From: Conexibacter sp. CPCC 205762
GTDB lineage: Bacteria > Actinomycetota > Thermoleophilia > Solirubrobacterales > Solirubrobacteraceae
DNA length: 64,000 bases
Direction: 5' to 3'
Assembly (NCBI RefSeq): GCF_030646155.1
Contig: NZ_JAUTDN010000016.1
Span: 37,918-101,917, forward strand
In this document: in pieces, positions 7,278-15,519 of the stretch
Numbering within the stretch: the first letter of the stretch is position 1
How the letters are laid out: the number at the start of each line of letters is the position of its first letter
Position numbers and translations under genes: made by a program
The notes under the pieces: model-generated
The model's input: the letters and a program-made list of their open reading frames with translations, nothing else
Databases searched by the model: none
What the model was told of the DNA's origin: nothing

Positions 7278-8188
7278 GCGACGGACGCACGGTCTGGTGG
7301 CCGAAGGACTCCGCCTGGTGGCGGCGCGAGCACGTCGTCGAGCTGGGCGAGGAGTTCGGTCCCGCCGGCCCTGCCGTGCTCGACTGGCTGACCTGCGAGG
7401 CGAAGGCGCAGAACGACGGCGGCAGGGTCAAGGCCGGGCTGCGCTCGTGCGCCCGCGGCGCCTTCGTCGAGGCCGACCTCGTCGATCGCGTGCTGCTGCG
7501 CGCTGCCGCACTCGGCGCGCTCGACGACTACGTCCGCGCCGACGGCCGCTTCACCGCCCGCATCTCCGGCTGGGAGCAGGACAACGAGCGTGGCCGAGCC
7601 GCCTTCCGCAAGGCGCGCCAGCGCGAGCGCGACGGCGCCGTGACCGACCGTGACGTGTCACGTCCCGTCACGCCCGGTCACGCCGAGGCCCCCACAGGAG
7701 AGGACAGGACAGGACAGCAGGAGACCGCTGGCGCGGTCATAGCGGCGCCGGCCGGCGCCGGCGGCTTCGATGAGCACGTGATCCGCCTCTGCCGGCTGCA
7801 GTCCGAGCTCGCCCGCGCCCGCACCAACCAGGCCAGCAGCTCGCGCAGGCTGCTGCCGACGCGCAGATGGCACGTCGCGATGGACCGCCTCATGCGGCTC
7901 GACGGCTGGACGCCGGAGCAGGTCGAGCACGTCATCCGCTGGGTCGACAGACACAGCTTCTGGGCCCCGAACGTGCTCACCGCCGAGGCGCTGCGACGCC
8001 ACTTCGACCGCTTCGCGGCAGCGATCAACGCCGAGCGCAGAGGGCCTCCTCCCCCGGCCGGGCCTGCGGCGATCCACGATCGCGGCGCCGCCCGCCGCGC
8101 CCGCGCCGCCGCCGCCTTCGCCGAGCTTGTGCGCCCGGCCCCCGTCATCGAGCAGCTGGAAGGGAGCGAGAGCCGTGACGTCGCGTGA
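7274..8188 (+). CDS. Phage replication initiator/replisome organiser
   Basis: The 304-aa product has an N-terminal winged-helix-like domain (about residues 5-105). It opens with VWWPKDSAWWRREHVVELGEEFG and resembles the phage replisome organiser N-terminus. A poorly conserved linker (about 120-165) follows. The C-terminal domain contains GWTPEQVEHVIRWVDRHSFW and APNVLTAEALRRHFDRF, the signature of DnaD-like phage primosomal proteins. It would bind the phage origin and recruit a helicase. The linker DNA carries regularly spaced GTGAC/GTCAC pentamers, a possible origin inside the gene, as in lambda O. The ATG overlaps the previous stop. Confidence 0.7.
   Translation: MSDGRTVWWPKDSAWWRREHVVELGEEFGPAGPAVLDWLTCEAKAQNDGGRVKAGLRSCARGAFVEADLVDRVLLRAAALGALDDYVRADGRFTARISGWEQDNERGRAAFRKARQRERDGAVTDRDVSRPVTPGHAEAPTGEDRTGQQETAGAVIAAPAGAGGFDEHVIRLCRLQSELARARTNQASSSRRLLPTRRWHVAMDRLMRLDGWTPEQVEHVIRWVDRHSFWAPNVLTAEALRRHFDRFAAAINAERRGPPPPAGPAAIHDRGAARRARAAAAFAELVRPAPVIEQLEGSESRDVA
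7640..7715. repeat. Candidate intragenic origin repeats
   Basis: GTGAC occurs at 7640 and 7650, and GTCAC at 7657, 7667 and 7677. Within each group the spacing is exactly 10 bases, one helical turn, and the two groups are inverted. AGGAC then occurs three times in tandem at 7701-7715. All lie in the linker part of the replication gene. Function as origin iterons is inferred from position and phasing. Confidence 0.4.
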
Positions 8189-8762
8189 GTGGCAGCTGAT
8201 CGCGGTGGTGCTGGAGAACTGCTGGAAGGGCGAGTGGGACGAGGCCCGCGCCGCCGCCTACTTCGTGCTGCTGAAGCCGTTCGCGGCCGCCGACGTCGAA
8301 CGGGCGCTGCACGTGCTCGTCCGCAACGGCTCGCCGTTCATCCCCGCCGTCGCCGAGATCGTCACGACGATCGAGGAGGCGGAGCGGGTCGGCGTGCCGA
8401 CCTGGCCAGAGGCCTTCCGCCAGCTGCGCAGACTGCTGCCGCGGCACTCGCGCGACCACGAGGCCGGCTTCGCCGCGCTCGCGGCGGTCCACCCGCTGCT
8501 GGCGTCGTTCGTCGCCGCCTACGGCTGGCGGCGGCTGGCGCACGAGCCGGTCGAAGACCCCGACTACGGCGGCGCGGTGCTGCGGCGGCTCGAGCGCTCG
8601 TGGCAGGAGCACGTCGAGCGCCAGCAGACGCGCGCCAGCCACGAGCTGGCGTTCGCGACCGTCGAGCGACGGCGGCTCGCCGGCCCGCGCAAGCTCGACG
8701 CGGCGTCGCTGCTGCCGGCGCCGCCGGAGCGGCTGCCGCTGCCGCCGGAGCAAGCGGCATGA
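8175..8762 (+). CDS. Phage replication accessory protein (helicase-loader-like)
   Basis: This 195-aa protein starts at GTG 8175, supported by a GGAAGGGAG site eight bases upstream inside the previous gene. The N-terminal 70 residues (REWQLIAVVLENCWKGEWDEARAAAYF... FAAADVERALHVLVRNGSPFIP) are helical. They resemble the G39P-type loader/inhibitor domain of phage replicative helicases and similar proteins in actinophages. The C-terminus (VEDPDYGGAVLRRLERSWQEHVE) is also typical. It lies directly after the initiator, the expected place of a helicase loader. The family call is by resemblance only. Confidence 0.55.
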   Translation: MTSREWQLIAVVLENCWKGEWDEARAAAYFVLLKPFAAADVERALHVLVRNGSPFIPAVAEIVTTIEEAERVGVPTWPEAFRQLRRLLPRHSRDHEAGFAALAAVHPLLASFVAAYGWRRLAHEPVEDPDYGGAVLRRLERSWQEHVERQQTRASHELAFATVERRRLAGPRKLDAASLLPAPPERLPLPPEQAA

Positions 8763-9127
8763 GCGCCGCCTCGCAGCCGACCGGCGCGCTCGACGGCGAG
8801 CTGGCGGAGGCGATCGCGCGGCGCGTCGCGGAACTGGTCGCCCCGCGCCCGCCGGCGCCGCTGCTGACGGCCGAACAGGTCGCCGCGATGCTGCAGGTGA
8901 GAGCCGAGTGGGTCTACGAGCATGCCGCCGAGCTGGGCGCGCTGCGACTCGGCGGCGGCGCCCGCGGCCGGCTGCGCTTCGACGCCGAGCAGGTGCGCGA
9001 GCGACTGCGCGGACCGGCCGCCGCAGCCGATCGCCCCGCGCCCGCGGCCGGGCCGACCGCACGCCCGCGGCGCCGCAGACCACGGACCGGCGAGACGCCG
9101 CTGCTGCGCGTCGGCCCCAAACGATGA
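8759..9127 (+). CDS. Excisionase-like HTH protein
   Basis: The 122-aa protein has a MerR-like/HTH_17 winged helix at about residues 37-80: LLTAEQVAAMLQVRAEWVYEHA, then a wing and RLRFDAEQVRERL. This is the usual form of phage excisionases and plasmid DNA-binding factors. The Pro/Arg-rich tail is basic. The start overlaps the previous stop (ATGA), and the gene lies immediately before the integrase, as expected for xis. It would direct the integrase toward excision. Confidence 0.68.
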   Translation: MSAASQPTGALDGELAEAIARRVAELVAPRPPAPLLTAEQVAAMLQVRAEWVYEHAAELGALRLGGGARGRLRFDAEQVRERLRGPAAAADRPAPAAGPTARPRRRRPRTGETPLLRVGPKR

Positions 9128-9139
9128 GGAGGAGGGCAG

Positions 9140-10555
9140 ATGCCGCGCACACCGACAGGTGAGGCGCTCGCCTACGAGCGCGCCGACGGCGGGGTCACCT
9201 GGTACGCGCGCTTCCGCGCCGAGGGCAGACGCCGCAGAGTCCGGCTCGGAACCGACCACGAGGGCTGGAACGAGACGCGCGCGGAGAACGCGGTCGCCGA
9301 GCTGGTCGACCAGGTCCGCCGCGGCACCTGGCGGCCGCCACCGGCGCGCACCGCCACCGCCGCCGCCTCGGCCGACCCGACCTTCCACGAGTTCGCCTCC
9401 GGCTGGTTCGCCGGCAAGGCGCGCGGGCTGGCGGCGCGCACGGTCGAGGACTACCAGTGGCGGCTGTCCAACCACCTGCTGCCGCACTTCAAGGACCACT
9501 GCCTGTCGGAGATCGACGTGCGCGCCGTCGACGGCTACCGCGCGGCGAAGCTGGCCGAGCGCGAGGCAGCCCGCGCCGCCGGCCTGCGCGGGCTCTCCAA
9601 CGACAGCGTCAACGCGACGATCGCGCTGCTGGCGCAGATCCTCGACGTCGCCGCCGAGCACAAGCTGGCGGTCGAGCGGCCGAACCCGGCGAAGGGGCGC
9701 CGGCGGCGACTGAAGACGCAGCGCGGGCGCCGCAGCTTCCTCGAGCCCGACCAGGCGGCCGCGCTGCTCGACGCCGCCGGCCGGCTCGACGCCGCCGGCG
9801 CGCTCAGCTGGGAGCAGGTGCTGGAGATCCGCGCCGCGAGCGCGTCGAACGTCGCGCTGGCGACGCGCTTCGGCGTCAGCGACTCGCTCGTCTCGCGGAT
9901 CCGCCGCGGCCTCGTCTGGCGCACCCCGGCGAGCGCGCCGGCGCGCCGAGCGCTGATCGCGACGCTGCTGCTGGCGGGACCGCGCGTCGCCGAGCTGTGC
10001 GCGCTCGACGTGCGCGACGTCGACCTGCCCAACCGCCGCCTGCTGATCGCCGGCTCCAAGAGCGACGCGGCCCGCCGCCAGGTCGTCCTCAGCGACCTGC
10101 TGCTGGAGGAGCTGACCGTCCAGCTGGCCCGCTGCGGCCCCGACGGCCCACTCTTCCCCAACACGCGCGGCGCGCGCTACACCCCCTCCGGCGTCCGCAC
10201 GGCGGTGCTGACGCCGGCGGCGGAGCTGGCCGCCCGCACGCTGCCGGGCCTGCCGGCGGTGACGCCGCACACGCTGCGACGGACCTTTATCTCGCTGCTG
10301 CTGGCCGGCGGCGCCGACGTCCCGTGGGTGATGGCGCAGGTCGGCCACACCGACCCGAAGGTGACGCTGCAGATCTACGCACAGGTGATCCAGTCGCGTC
10401 AGCGCGATTACGGCGCGCGCGTCGACCGCATGATCGCGGGCCGCGGCGAGCGGGACCAGGAACGGGACCAGTCCGCCATCCCGTTCCTGCCACGGCTGGC
10501 ACCGGACGACCCCGCAACGACCGCGATCACCCTCGTGGCGGGCGATCCGGCGTGA
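9140..10555 (+). CDS. Tyrosine integrase with internal HTH insert
   Basis: This 471-aa site-specific recombinase has an arm-binding N-terminus, a SAM-like core-binding domain (about 83-180) and a catalytic domain (about 198-425). The catalytic residues are visible: Arg282 (AGPRVAEL), Lys307, His377 and Arg380 (HTLRRTF), His403 (VGH) and Tyr413 (QIYAQV). Unusually, about 40 residues (223-260, SWEQVLEIRAAS...VSRIRRGLVW) are inserted before Arg282. They read as a small helix-turn-helix. The gene ends one base from the tRNA-Thr 3' end, its likely target. The start follows a GAGGAGGG site. Confidence 0.93.
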   Translation: MPRTPTGEALAYERADGGVTWYARFRAEGRRRRVRLGTDHEGWNETRAENAVAELVDQVRRGTWRPPPARTATAAASADPTFHEFASGWFAGKARGLAARTVEDYQWRLSNHLLPHFKDHCLSEIDVRAVDGYRAAKLAEREAARAAGLRGLSNDSVNATIALLAQILDVAAEHKLAVERPNPAKGRRRRLKTQRGRRSFLEPDQAAALLDAAGRLDAAGALSWEQVLEIRAASASNVALATRFGVSDSLVSRIRRGLVWRTPASAPARRALIATLLLAGPRVAELCALDVRDVDLPNRRLLIAGSKSDAARRQVVLSDLLLEELTVQLARCGPDGPLFPNTRGARYTPSGVRTAVLTPAAELAARTLPGLPAVTPHTLRRTFISLLLAGGADVPWVMAQVGHTDPKVTLQIYAQVIQSRQRDYGARVDRMIAGRGERDQERDQSAIPFLPRLAPDDPATTAITLVAGDPA

Positions 10556-10556
10556 A

Positions 10557-10628
10557 GCCCGAAAGGGGACTCGAACCCCTGACCCCCTGTTTACAAGACA
10601 GGTGCTCTACCAGCTGAGCTATTCGGGC
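10557..10628 (-). tRNA. tRNA-Thr (anticodon TGT)
   Basis: Read on the minus strand this is a 72-nt cloverleaf. GCCCGAA pairs with TTCGGGC as acceptor, the D arm contains AGCTGGTAGA, and the anticodon loop CTTGTAA sits between CCTGT and ACAGG. The T arm is GGGGTTCGAGTCCCC. The anticodon TGT gives threonine (ACA). CCA is not encoded. Its 3' end borders the prophage integrase and is the probable attachment core. Confidence 0.95.
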
Positions 10629-10712
10629 GCTGAATCAGCAGTCTACGCGTCAGGGGCGGTACGGTGCCGGGGCCGCGACGCGCCAATCTCTTCCGTACAG
10701 GAGTGTGCAGGA

Positions 10713-12251
10713 ATGCCCCGGATGGTCCTTCGTCGTGCTGTGATCGTCGCTGCCGCCTGCGGGCTGGCGGCCCCTGCGGCAGCGGATGCCGCCGTGCGCC
10801 ACGCCGCGCCCGGCGGCAGCGGGAGCGCCTGCAGCGAGGCGGCGCCGTGCGACCTCACGACCGCGATCGAGGCCGCAGCGAGCGGCGACGAGGTCGTGAT
10901 CGGTGCCGGCGACTACGCGCCCGGCGCGGGTATCAGCGGCGGGGAGATCGACGTTCACGGCGCCGCCGGGCAGGCGCGGCCGCGGATCAGATTCAACAGA
11001 GCGTTCGGGCTCAGCCTCTACGACGGCTCGCGGCTCAGCGACGTGGAGGTCACGACAACGGACATGGCCGGCGGCGCGGCGATCTACTTCTCCGGCGAGC
11101 AGATCGAGCGTGTCGTCGCGCGCCACGCCGGCCTCGGCGCGGCGATCCGCGTCGCCGACGGCAGCGTCCCGCTGATCCGCGACACGCTCGCGGTCAACAG
11201 CGGCAGCGGCGCCGCGATCCGTGTCACCGGGCCGGGCTCCAACGGCGAGGTGCAGGCGCGGCTGGAGCAGGTGACGGCGATCGCGACCGGCGCTGCCGGC
11301 ACCGCGCTGGCGGTCGACAGCTCCGCGGGCCGCAGCGCGATCGTCTCCGTCGACCGCTCGATCCTGCGCAACACCGCCGGCGGCGACGACGTGGGCCTGG
11401 CGCAGTTGGGCGCGGCGCTGCAGGTGACGACGACGCGCTCGGCGTTCGCCAGAGTCTCGAGAGCCGGCAGCCCGCTGCTGACGAGCGTCGGCACGATCAG
11501 CGCGGCGCCGCTGCTCGGCGGCCCCGAGTTCCAGCAGCTGGCGGGCTCGCCGACGATCGACGCCGGCGGCAGCGAGACCTCCGGCGCCTTCGACCTCGAC
11601 GGCGACCCGCGCTGGCTCGGCAGCGCGACCGACGTCGGCGCCGACGAGTTCCGGCCGCAGCCTGTGACGCCCGCGGCGACGGCGCGGCAGCTCGGTCCGA
11701 CCGCGGTCGCGGTCGACGCGACGCTCGACACCGGCGGGCTCGCCGGCAGCTGGCGCGTCGACTACGGGCCGACCGCCGCCTACGGCGCGAGCACGGGGGA
11801 GCTGCCGCTCGTCGCCGCCCGCGGCTCGCGCGCGCTGACCGCCGCGCTCGCCGGCCTTGCCGCCGACGGCGACGTCCATTACCGCGTCACGCTCACAACC
11901 GCCGGCGGCACATCCCAGTCGGCCGACGGGGTCGTGCGGACCGCTGCGCCGGTGACGCTGCCGCCGGTCGTGCGCGAGCTGACGAGAACCGTCACGAGAA
12001 CGGTCGTCGCCGCGCCGAAGGTGAGCGCGGTGTCGGTCACGAGAAGAGCCGTCACCTTCACACTCGACGGCAGAGCGCGTGTCACGGTGACGGTCAAGCG
12101 CGGGCGCAGAGCGGTCCGCACGATCGTCAGAACGCTCGCGGCCGGCCGCCGCACGGTCAGGCTGCCGCGGCTGGGCAGCGGCAGATTCAGCGTCAGCGTC
12201 CAGGCCGACGCGACCGGCAAGCCGGTCGTCAAGCCGCTGCGGATCCGCTGA
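10713..12251 (+). CDS. Secreted parallel beta-helix protein
   Basis: The 512-aa protein has a Sec signal peptide (MPRMVLRRAVIVAAACGLAA, cleavage near AADA). About 300 residues of parallel beta-helix repeats of the type in pectate-lyase-like and right-handed beta-helix proteins follow. The segment FDLDGDPRWLGSATDVGADEF (near residue 305) marks the end of such helices in actinobacterial choice-of-anchor proteins. A fibronectin-like stretch comes next, then an Arg-rich C-terminal beta domain (VTFTLDGRARVTVTVKRGRR). It is exported and probably surface-associated. No catalytic residues can be assigned. ATG 10713 has a CAGGAG site; ATG 10722 is an alternative. Confidence 0.7.
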   Translation: MPRMVLRRAVIVAAACGLAAPAAADAAVRHAAPGGSGSACSEAAPCDLTTAIEAAASGDEVVIGAGDYAPGAGISGGEIDVHGAAGQARPRIRFNRAFGLSLYDGSRLSDVEVTTTDMAGGAAIYFSGEQIERVVARHAGLGAAIRVADGSVPLIRDTLAVNSGSGAAIRVTGPGSNGEVQARLEQVTAIATGAAGTALAVDSSAGRSAIVSVDRSILRNTAGGDDVGLAQLGAALQVTTTRSAFARVSRAGSPLLTSVGTISAAPLLGGPEFQQLAGSPTIDAGGSETSGAFDLDGDPRWLGSATDVGADEFRPQPVTPAATARQLGPTAVAVDATLDTGGLAGSWRVDYGPTAAYGASTGELPLVAARGSRALTAALAGLAADGDVHYRVTLTTAGGTSQSADGVVRTAAPVTLPPVVRELTRTVTRTVVAAPKVSAVSVTRRAVTFTLDGRARVTVTVKRGRRAVRTIVRTLAAGRRTVRLPRLGSGRFSVSVQADATGKPVVKPLRIR

Positions 12252-12254
12252 GGC

Positions 12255-12605
12255 TCAGCAGCCGTCGGCGGGCAGGTTGCGCTCGGCCCAGAGCGCGATC
12301 TGCCCGAGCGCGGGCATCAGCGAGCTGCCGAGATCGGTCAGCGCGTAGGTGACGGCGACCGGCGGCCCCTCCTCGACGGTGCGGCTGATCAGGCCGCCGG
12401 CGGCGAGGTCGGCGAGGCGGGCGGAGAGGACCGAGTCGCTGATGCCGTCGATCGCGCGCGACAGCTCGCGGAAGCCGGCCGGGCCGCCGCTGAGGTGGCC
12501 GAGCACGACCGCGTTCCAGCGCTTGCCGAGGAATCTGAACGCCCGCGCCAACGCGTCGGAGGCGGTGATGCAGGCATCGGCGCTGTGCTGGACGTTCGCG
12601 GCCAC
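12255..12605 (-). CDS. HxlR-family transcriptional regulator
   Basis: This 116-aa winged-helix regulator has the HxlR layout: FRFLGKRWNAVVLGHLSGGPAGFRELSRAI, DSVLSARLADLAAGGLI, then the wing and TDLGSSLMPALGQIALWA. Cys12 lies in the position of the redox-sensing Cys of several HxlR proteins, and a second Cys ends the protein. It is divergent from the LLM/FAD oxidase gene across a 123-base gap holding an inverted repeat. It probably controls that gene, perhaps in response to electrophiles or redox stress. Confidence 0.88.
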   Translation of the reverse strand: MAANVQHSADACITASDALARAFRFLGKRWNAVVLGHLSGGPAGFRELSRAIDGISDSVLSARLADLAAGGLISRTVEEGPPVAVTYALTDLGSSLMPALGQIALWAERNLPADGC

Positions 12606-12627
12606 GGTCCCAGTCTAGCTTCGACAG

Positions 12628-12652
12628 AGTCGCTACTATTTTAGAAGCGACT
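12628..12652. promoter_or_regulatory. Inverted repeat, likely HxlR operator
   Basis: AGTCGCT (12628-12634) and AGCGACT (12646-12652) form a perfect 7-bp inverted repeat with an AT-rich 11-base spacer, between the divergent HxlR gene and the oxidoreductase. The AT-rich spacer contrasts sharply with the surrounding DNA. Confidence 0.6.
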
Positions 12653-12728
12653 ATTGAGATCGGTGCGCTACTGGCGCGCGGCGGACAGGCACCGCACGGC
12701 GCGAGCGGAAGCGCGGAAGGGACCCACC

Positions 12729-15038
12729 ATGGCCGACTACGGCCACGAACTCGCCTTCGGCACGTTCATCACCCCGCAGAACCAGCGGCCCGAGGAGGTC
12801 GTCGCGCTCGCGCAGCTGACCGAGCGCGCCGGGCTCGACCTCGCGACCTTCCAGGACCACCCGTACCAGCCGGCCTACCTCGACACCTGGACGCTGCTGA
12901 CCTGGGTCGCCGCCAGAACCGAGCGGCTGCGGATCGCCCCCAACGTCCTCAACCTGCCGCTGCGGCCGCCGGCCCCGCTCGCGCGCGCCGCCGCCAGCCT
13001 CGACCTGCTGTCCGGCGGGCGGCTGGAGCTGGGCCTCGGCGCCGGCGCCTTCTGGGACGCGATCGAGGCGATGGGCGGCCGCCGGCTGACGCCCGGCCAG
13101 GCCGTCGACGCGCTGTCGGAGTCGATCGACGCGATCCGGCAGCTGTGGGACGTCTCCGAGCGCGGCGGCGTCCGCGTCGAAGGCGAGCACGTGCGGGTGC
13201 GCGGCGCCAAGCGCGGCCCCGCGCCGGCGCACGAGGTCGAGCTGTGGATCGGCGCCTACAAGCCGCGCATGCTCAGACTGACCGGCAGCAAGGGCGACGG
13301 CTGGCTGCCGTCGCTCGCCTACCTGCCGCCCGAGCAGTTCGGCGCCGCCAACGGCGCGATCGACGCCGCCGCCGAGGAGGCCGGCCGCGACCCGCGCGCG
13401 ATCCGCCGCCTGCTCAACGTCCAGGGCAGCTTCGCCGGCAGCGACCGCGGCTTCCTGCAGGGACCGCCGCAGCAGTGGATCGAGCAGCTGCTGGAGCTGG
13501 TGCTCGAGCACGGCTTCAGCACGTTCATCCTCGCCGGCGACGAGCCGAGCGCGATCGAGCGCTTCGGCGCGGAGGTCGCGCCGGCGCTGCGCGAGGCGGT
13601 CGCGCGTGAGCGGCAGGCCGCCGGGACCGAGACCGGGGCGGTGATCCGCGACCCAAAAGCACGCGCCCTCCGGCGTGAGGGCATCGACTACGAGGCCGTC
13701 CCGGCCACGCTGACGCACGCCGCCGTCGAGCCGGGCGACCGCGCCTACGGCTCGGTCCGCTCGACCTACGTCCGCACCGGCTCGCCCGGCCTCGTGCTGC
13801 GGCCGCGCGACGCCGAGCAGGTCCGCGAGGCGCTCCTGTACGCGAACGAGCAGGACGTGCCGCTGGCGATCCGCAGCGGCGGCCACGGCATCAGCGGCCG
13901 CTCGACCAACGACGGCGGGATCGTGATCGACCTCGGCGCGCTGAACGGCGTCGAGCTGCTAGACGGCGACAGCGGCCTCGTGCGGCTCGGCCCCGGCGCG
14001 CGCTGGGGCGAGGTTGCGGCCGCGCTGCAACCGCACGGGCTCGCGATCAGCTCCGGCGACTACGGCGACGTCGGCGTCGGCGGCCTCGCGACGACCGGCG
14101 GGCTCGGCTTCCTCGCACGCAAGCACGGCCTCACGATCGACCGCGTCCGCGCCGCCGAGCTGGTGCTCGCCGACGGCAGCCGCGTGCGCGCCGACGCGAC
14201 GAGCGACCCGCAGCTGCTGTGGGCGGTGCGGGGCGCGGGCGCGAACTTCGGCATCGTGACGGCGCTGGAGCTGGAGGCCGCGCGCGTCGAGCAGGTGATC
14301 CACGCGACGATGGTGTTCGAGGCGAGCGCGGAGCTGCTGGAGCGCTGGGGCGCGCTCGTCGAGGCCGCCCCGCGCGAGCTGACGAGCTTCCTGTCGCTGT
14401 GGGCGCAGCGCGGCCGTTCACCGCTCGTCCAGACCCACACCGTCTGGGCCGGCGACGACGCCGAGGCCGCGACCGACGCGCTGACGCCGCTGCTGCGCGC
14501 CGGAACGCTGCTCGACCAGCAGGCCCAGCTCGTCCCCTACGCCGCCGTCGTGCCCGCGCACCGCAACCAGCACCACGGCGGGCTGCGTTCGCCCGCGATC
14601 CGCGCCGGGCTCGTCAACTCGATCACGCCGGAGCTGGCGGCGGCGATCATGGAGCTGGCCTCGAGCGGCGCGGCGCCGATGGCGCAGCTGCGCGCCGTCG
14701 GCGGCGCCGTCAACGACCTCGCGCCGGAGGCGACCGCCTACGCCCACCGCCACCAGCGCTTCTCGCTCAACGCGGTCGGCGCGCGGCTGGCGACGCTGAA
14801 CCCGCTGTGGGACGAGCGGATCGCGCCGCACGTCGACGGCCTCTACCTCAGCTTCGACACCGACCCGCGGCCGCAGCGGCTGGCCGAGGCCTTCCCCGGC
14901 GCGACGCTGACGAGACTGCGGCGGCTGAAGGCGATCTACGACCCCGCCAACCGCTTCGACCAGAACTACGCGATCCCGCCGGCGGCGGGCGCAGACGCGG
15001 ACGGCTCGGCCGCGGAGGCGGAGCCGGCGCTCGCCTAG
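12729..15038 (+). CDS. LLM-class monooxygenase fused to FAD-linked (BBE) oxidase
   Basis: The 769-aa protein joins two flavin enzymes. Residues 1-310 are a luciferase-like TIM barrel, with LAFGTFITPQNQ at the start, LATFQDHPYQ, RLRIAPNVLNLPLRPP and LSGGRLELGLGAGAFW. Residues 340-769 are a berberine-bridge-type oxidase. The FAD-binding segment LAIRSGGHGISGRS includes the His normally linked to FAD. GGLGFLARKHGLTID and a C-terminal YDPANRFDQNYAI (BBE motif) complete it. The LLM half would use F420 or reduced flavin and the BBE half oxidises alcohols or amines. Substrates are unknown. A GGAAGGGA site precedes ATG 12729. It is probably controlled by the divergent HxlR. Confidence 0.85.
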   Translation: MADYGHELAFGTFITPQNQRPEEVVALAQLTERAGLDLATFQDHPYQPAYLDTWTLLTWVAARTERLRIAPNVLNLPLRPPAPLARAAASLDLLSGGRLELGLGAGAFWDAIEAMGGRRLTPGQAVDALSESIDAIRQLWDVSERGGVRVEGEHVRVRGAKRGPAPAHEVELWIGAYKPRMLRLTGSKGDGWLPSLAYLPPEQFGAANGAIDAAAEEAGRDPRAIRRLLNVQGSFAGSDRGFLQGPPQQWIEQLLELVLEHGFSTFILAGDEPSAIERFGAEVAPALREAVARERQAAGTETGAVIRDPKARALRREGIDYEAVPATLTHAAVEPGDRAYGSVRSTYVRTGSPGLVLRPRDAEQVREALLYANEQDVPLAIRSGGHGISGRSTNDGGIVIDLGALNGVELLDGDSGLVRLGPGARWGEVAAALQPHGLAISSGDYGDVGVGGLATTGGLGFLARKHGLTIDRVRAAELVLADGSRVRADATSDPQLLWAVRGAGANFGIVTALELEAARVEQVIHATMVFEASAELLERWGALVEAAPRELTSFLSLWAQRGRSPLVQTHTVWAGDDAEAATDALTPLLRAGTLLDQQAQLVPYAAVVPAHRNQHHGGLRSPAIRAGLVNSITPELAAAIMELASSGAAPMAQLRAVGGAVNDLAPEATAYAHRHQRFSLNAVGARLATLNPLWDERIAPHVDGLYLSFDTDPRPQRLAEAFPGATLTRLRRLKAIYDPANRFDQNYAIPPAAGADADGSAAEAEPALA

Positions 15039-15256
15039 ATGATCCCGGCCTCTTCCAGCTCCGCTCGCCAGGCGGCCGGGCGGGCGGGGCCGTCGTGGAC
15101 GATCACGACGGCGTCGGCTCTGTCGGTCGGCAGCACGTCGACGACCTCGGGGAAGAGGTACAGCTCCGAGCGCACCAGCGCCGCTGCCATCGAGCGCGGG
15201 GTCAGGTCGGTGCCGAGCGAGAGCTGCGTCGCCCAGACGAATTCACCGGTGCTCAT
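15035..15256 (-). CDS. Small hypothetical protein
   Basis: This 73-aa acidic protein has no recognised domain. Its pattern (EFVWATQLSLGTDLTP, then two short helices and VVIVHDG) suggests a compact alpha/beta fold. It overlaps the end of the convergent oxidoreductase gene by four bases and is followed upstream by other minus-strand membrane protein genes. ATG 15256 is the start that leaves the next upstream gene free. Confidence rests on codon structure only. Confidence 0.5.
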   Translation of the reverse strand: MSTGEFVWATQLSLGTDLTPRSMAAALVRSELYLFPEVVDVLPTDRADAVVIVHDGPARPAAWRAELEEAGII

Positions 15257-15273
15257 CGGCAGCGCTCCATCGG

Positions 15274-15510
15274 TCAGTAACGGGTCGGCGGGCCGGCCGG
15301 CGGCTGCGGGCCAGGCGGGGTGCCCGGGCCGGGGTCGCGGTCGCGGTTGGCGAGCGCCAGCATCGTCAGCGCGATCACGAGGGCGGCGCCGCCCGCGATC
15401 ATCAGGATCAGCCCGACCGTTCTCAGGTCGACGCCCGCCACCTGCTTGGTGACGGCGAAGCGCAGGATCGCGCCGATCGCGATGACGAAGATCGAGCCGC
15501 CTATCGACAT
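15274..15510 (-). CDS. DUF6458-type small membrane protein
   Basis: The 78-aa protein has two transmembrane helices (about 3-20, SIFVIAIGAILRFAV, and 32-54, VGLILMIAGGAALVIALTML). A polar Pro-rich tail follows. The pattern, with an Arg-Phe-Ala-Val end to the first helix and VDLRTVGLILMI, matches the DUF6458 family common in actinobacteria. The function is unknown. It lies downstream of the AI-2E-type permease and is probably co-transcribed. Confidence 0.7.
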   Translation of the reverse strand: MSIGGSIFVIAIGAILRFAVTKQVAGVDLRTVGLILMIAGGAALVIALTMLALANRDRDPGPGTPPGPQPPAGPPTRY

Positions 15511-15519
15511 GCGGCCATC

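Larger units (their letters stand above)
1..10556. mobile_element. Prophage, right arm, inserted at tRNA-Thr
   Basis: From the window start to the base before the tRNA-Thr gene every gene is phage-like. The order is baseplate and tail fibre genes, small membrane proteins, a divergent repressor pair, replication proteins, an excisionase-like protein and an integrase. The integrase stop codon lies one base from the 3' end of the tRNA, the classic arrangement when attP sits just downstream of int and the tRNA 3' half is the attachment core. The left end, the structural head genes and the second att copy are not in the window, so intactness cannot be judged. No endolysin was recognised in this arm. 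The replication and lysogeny genes argue for a real phage rather than a tailocin. Confidence 0.9.

Noticed and set aside
8564..10348. A 594-codon minus-strand frame across the integrase
   Set aside because: It is antisense to genes with clear domains and has no recognisable domain of its own.
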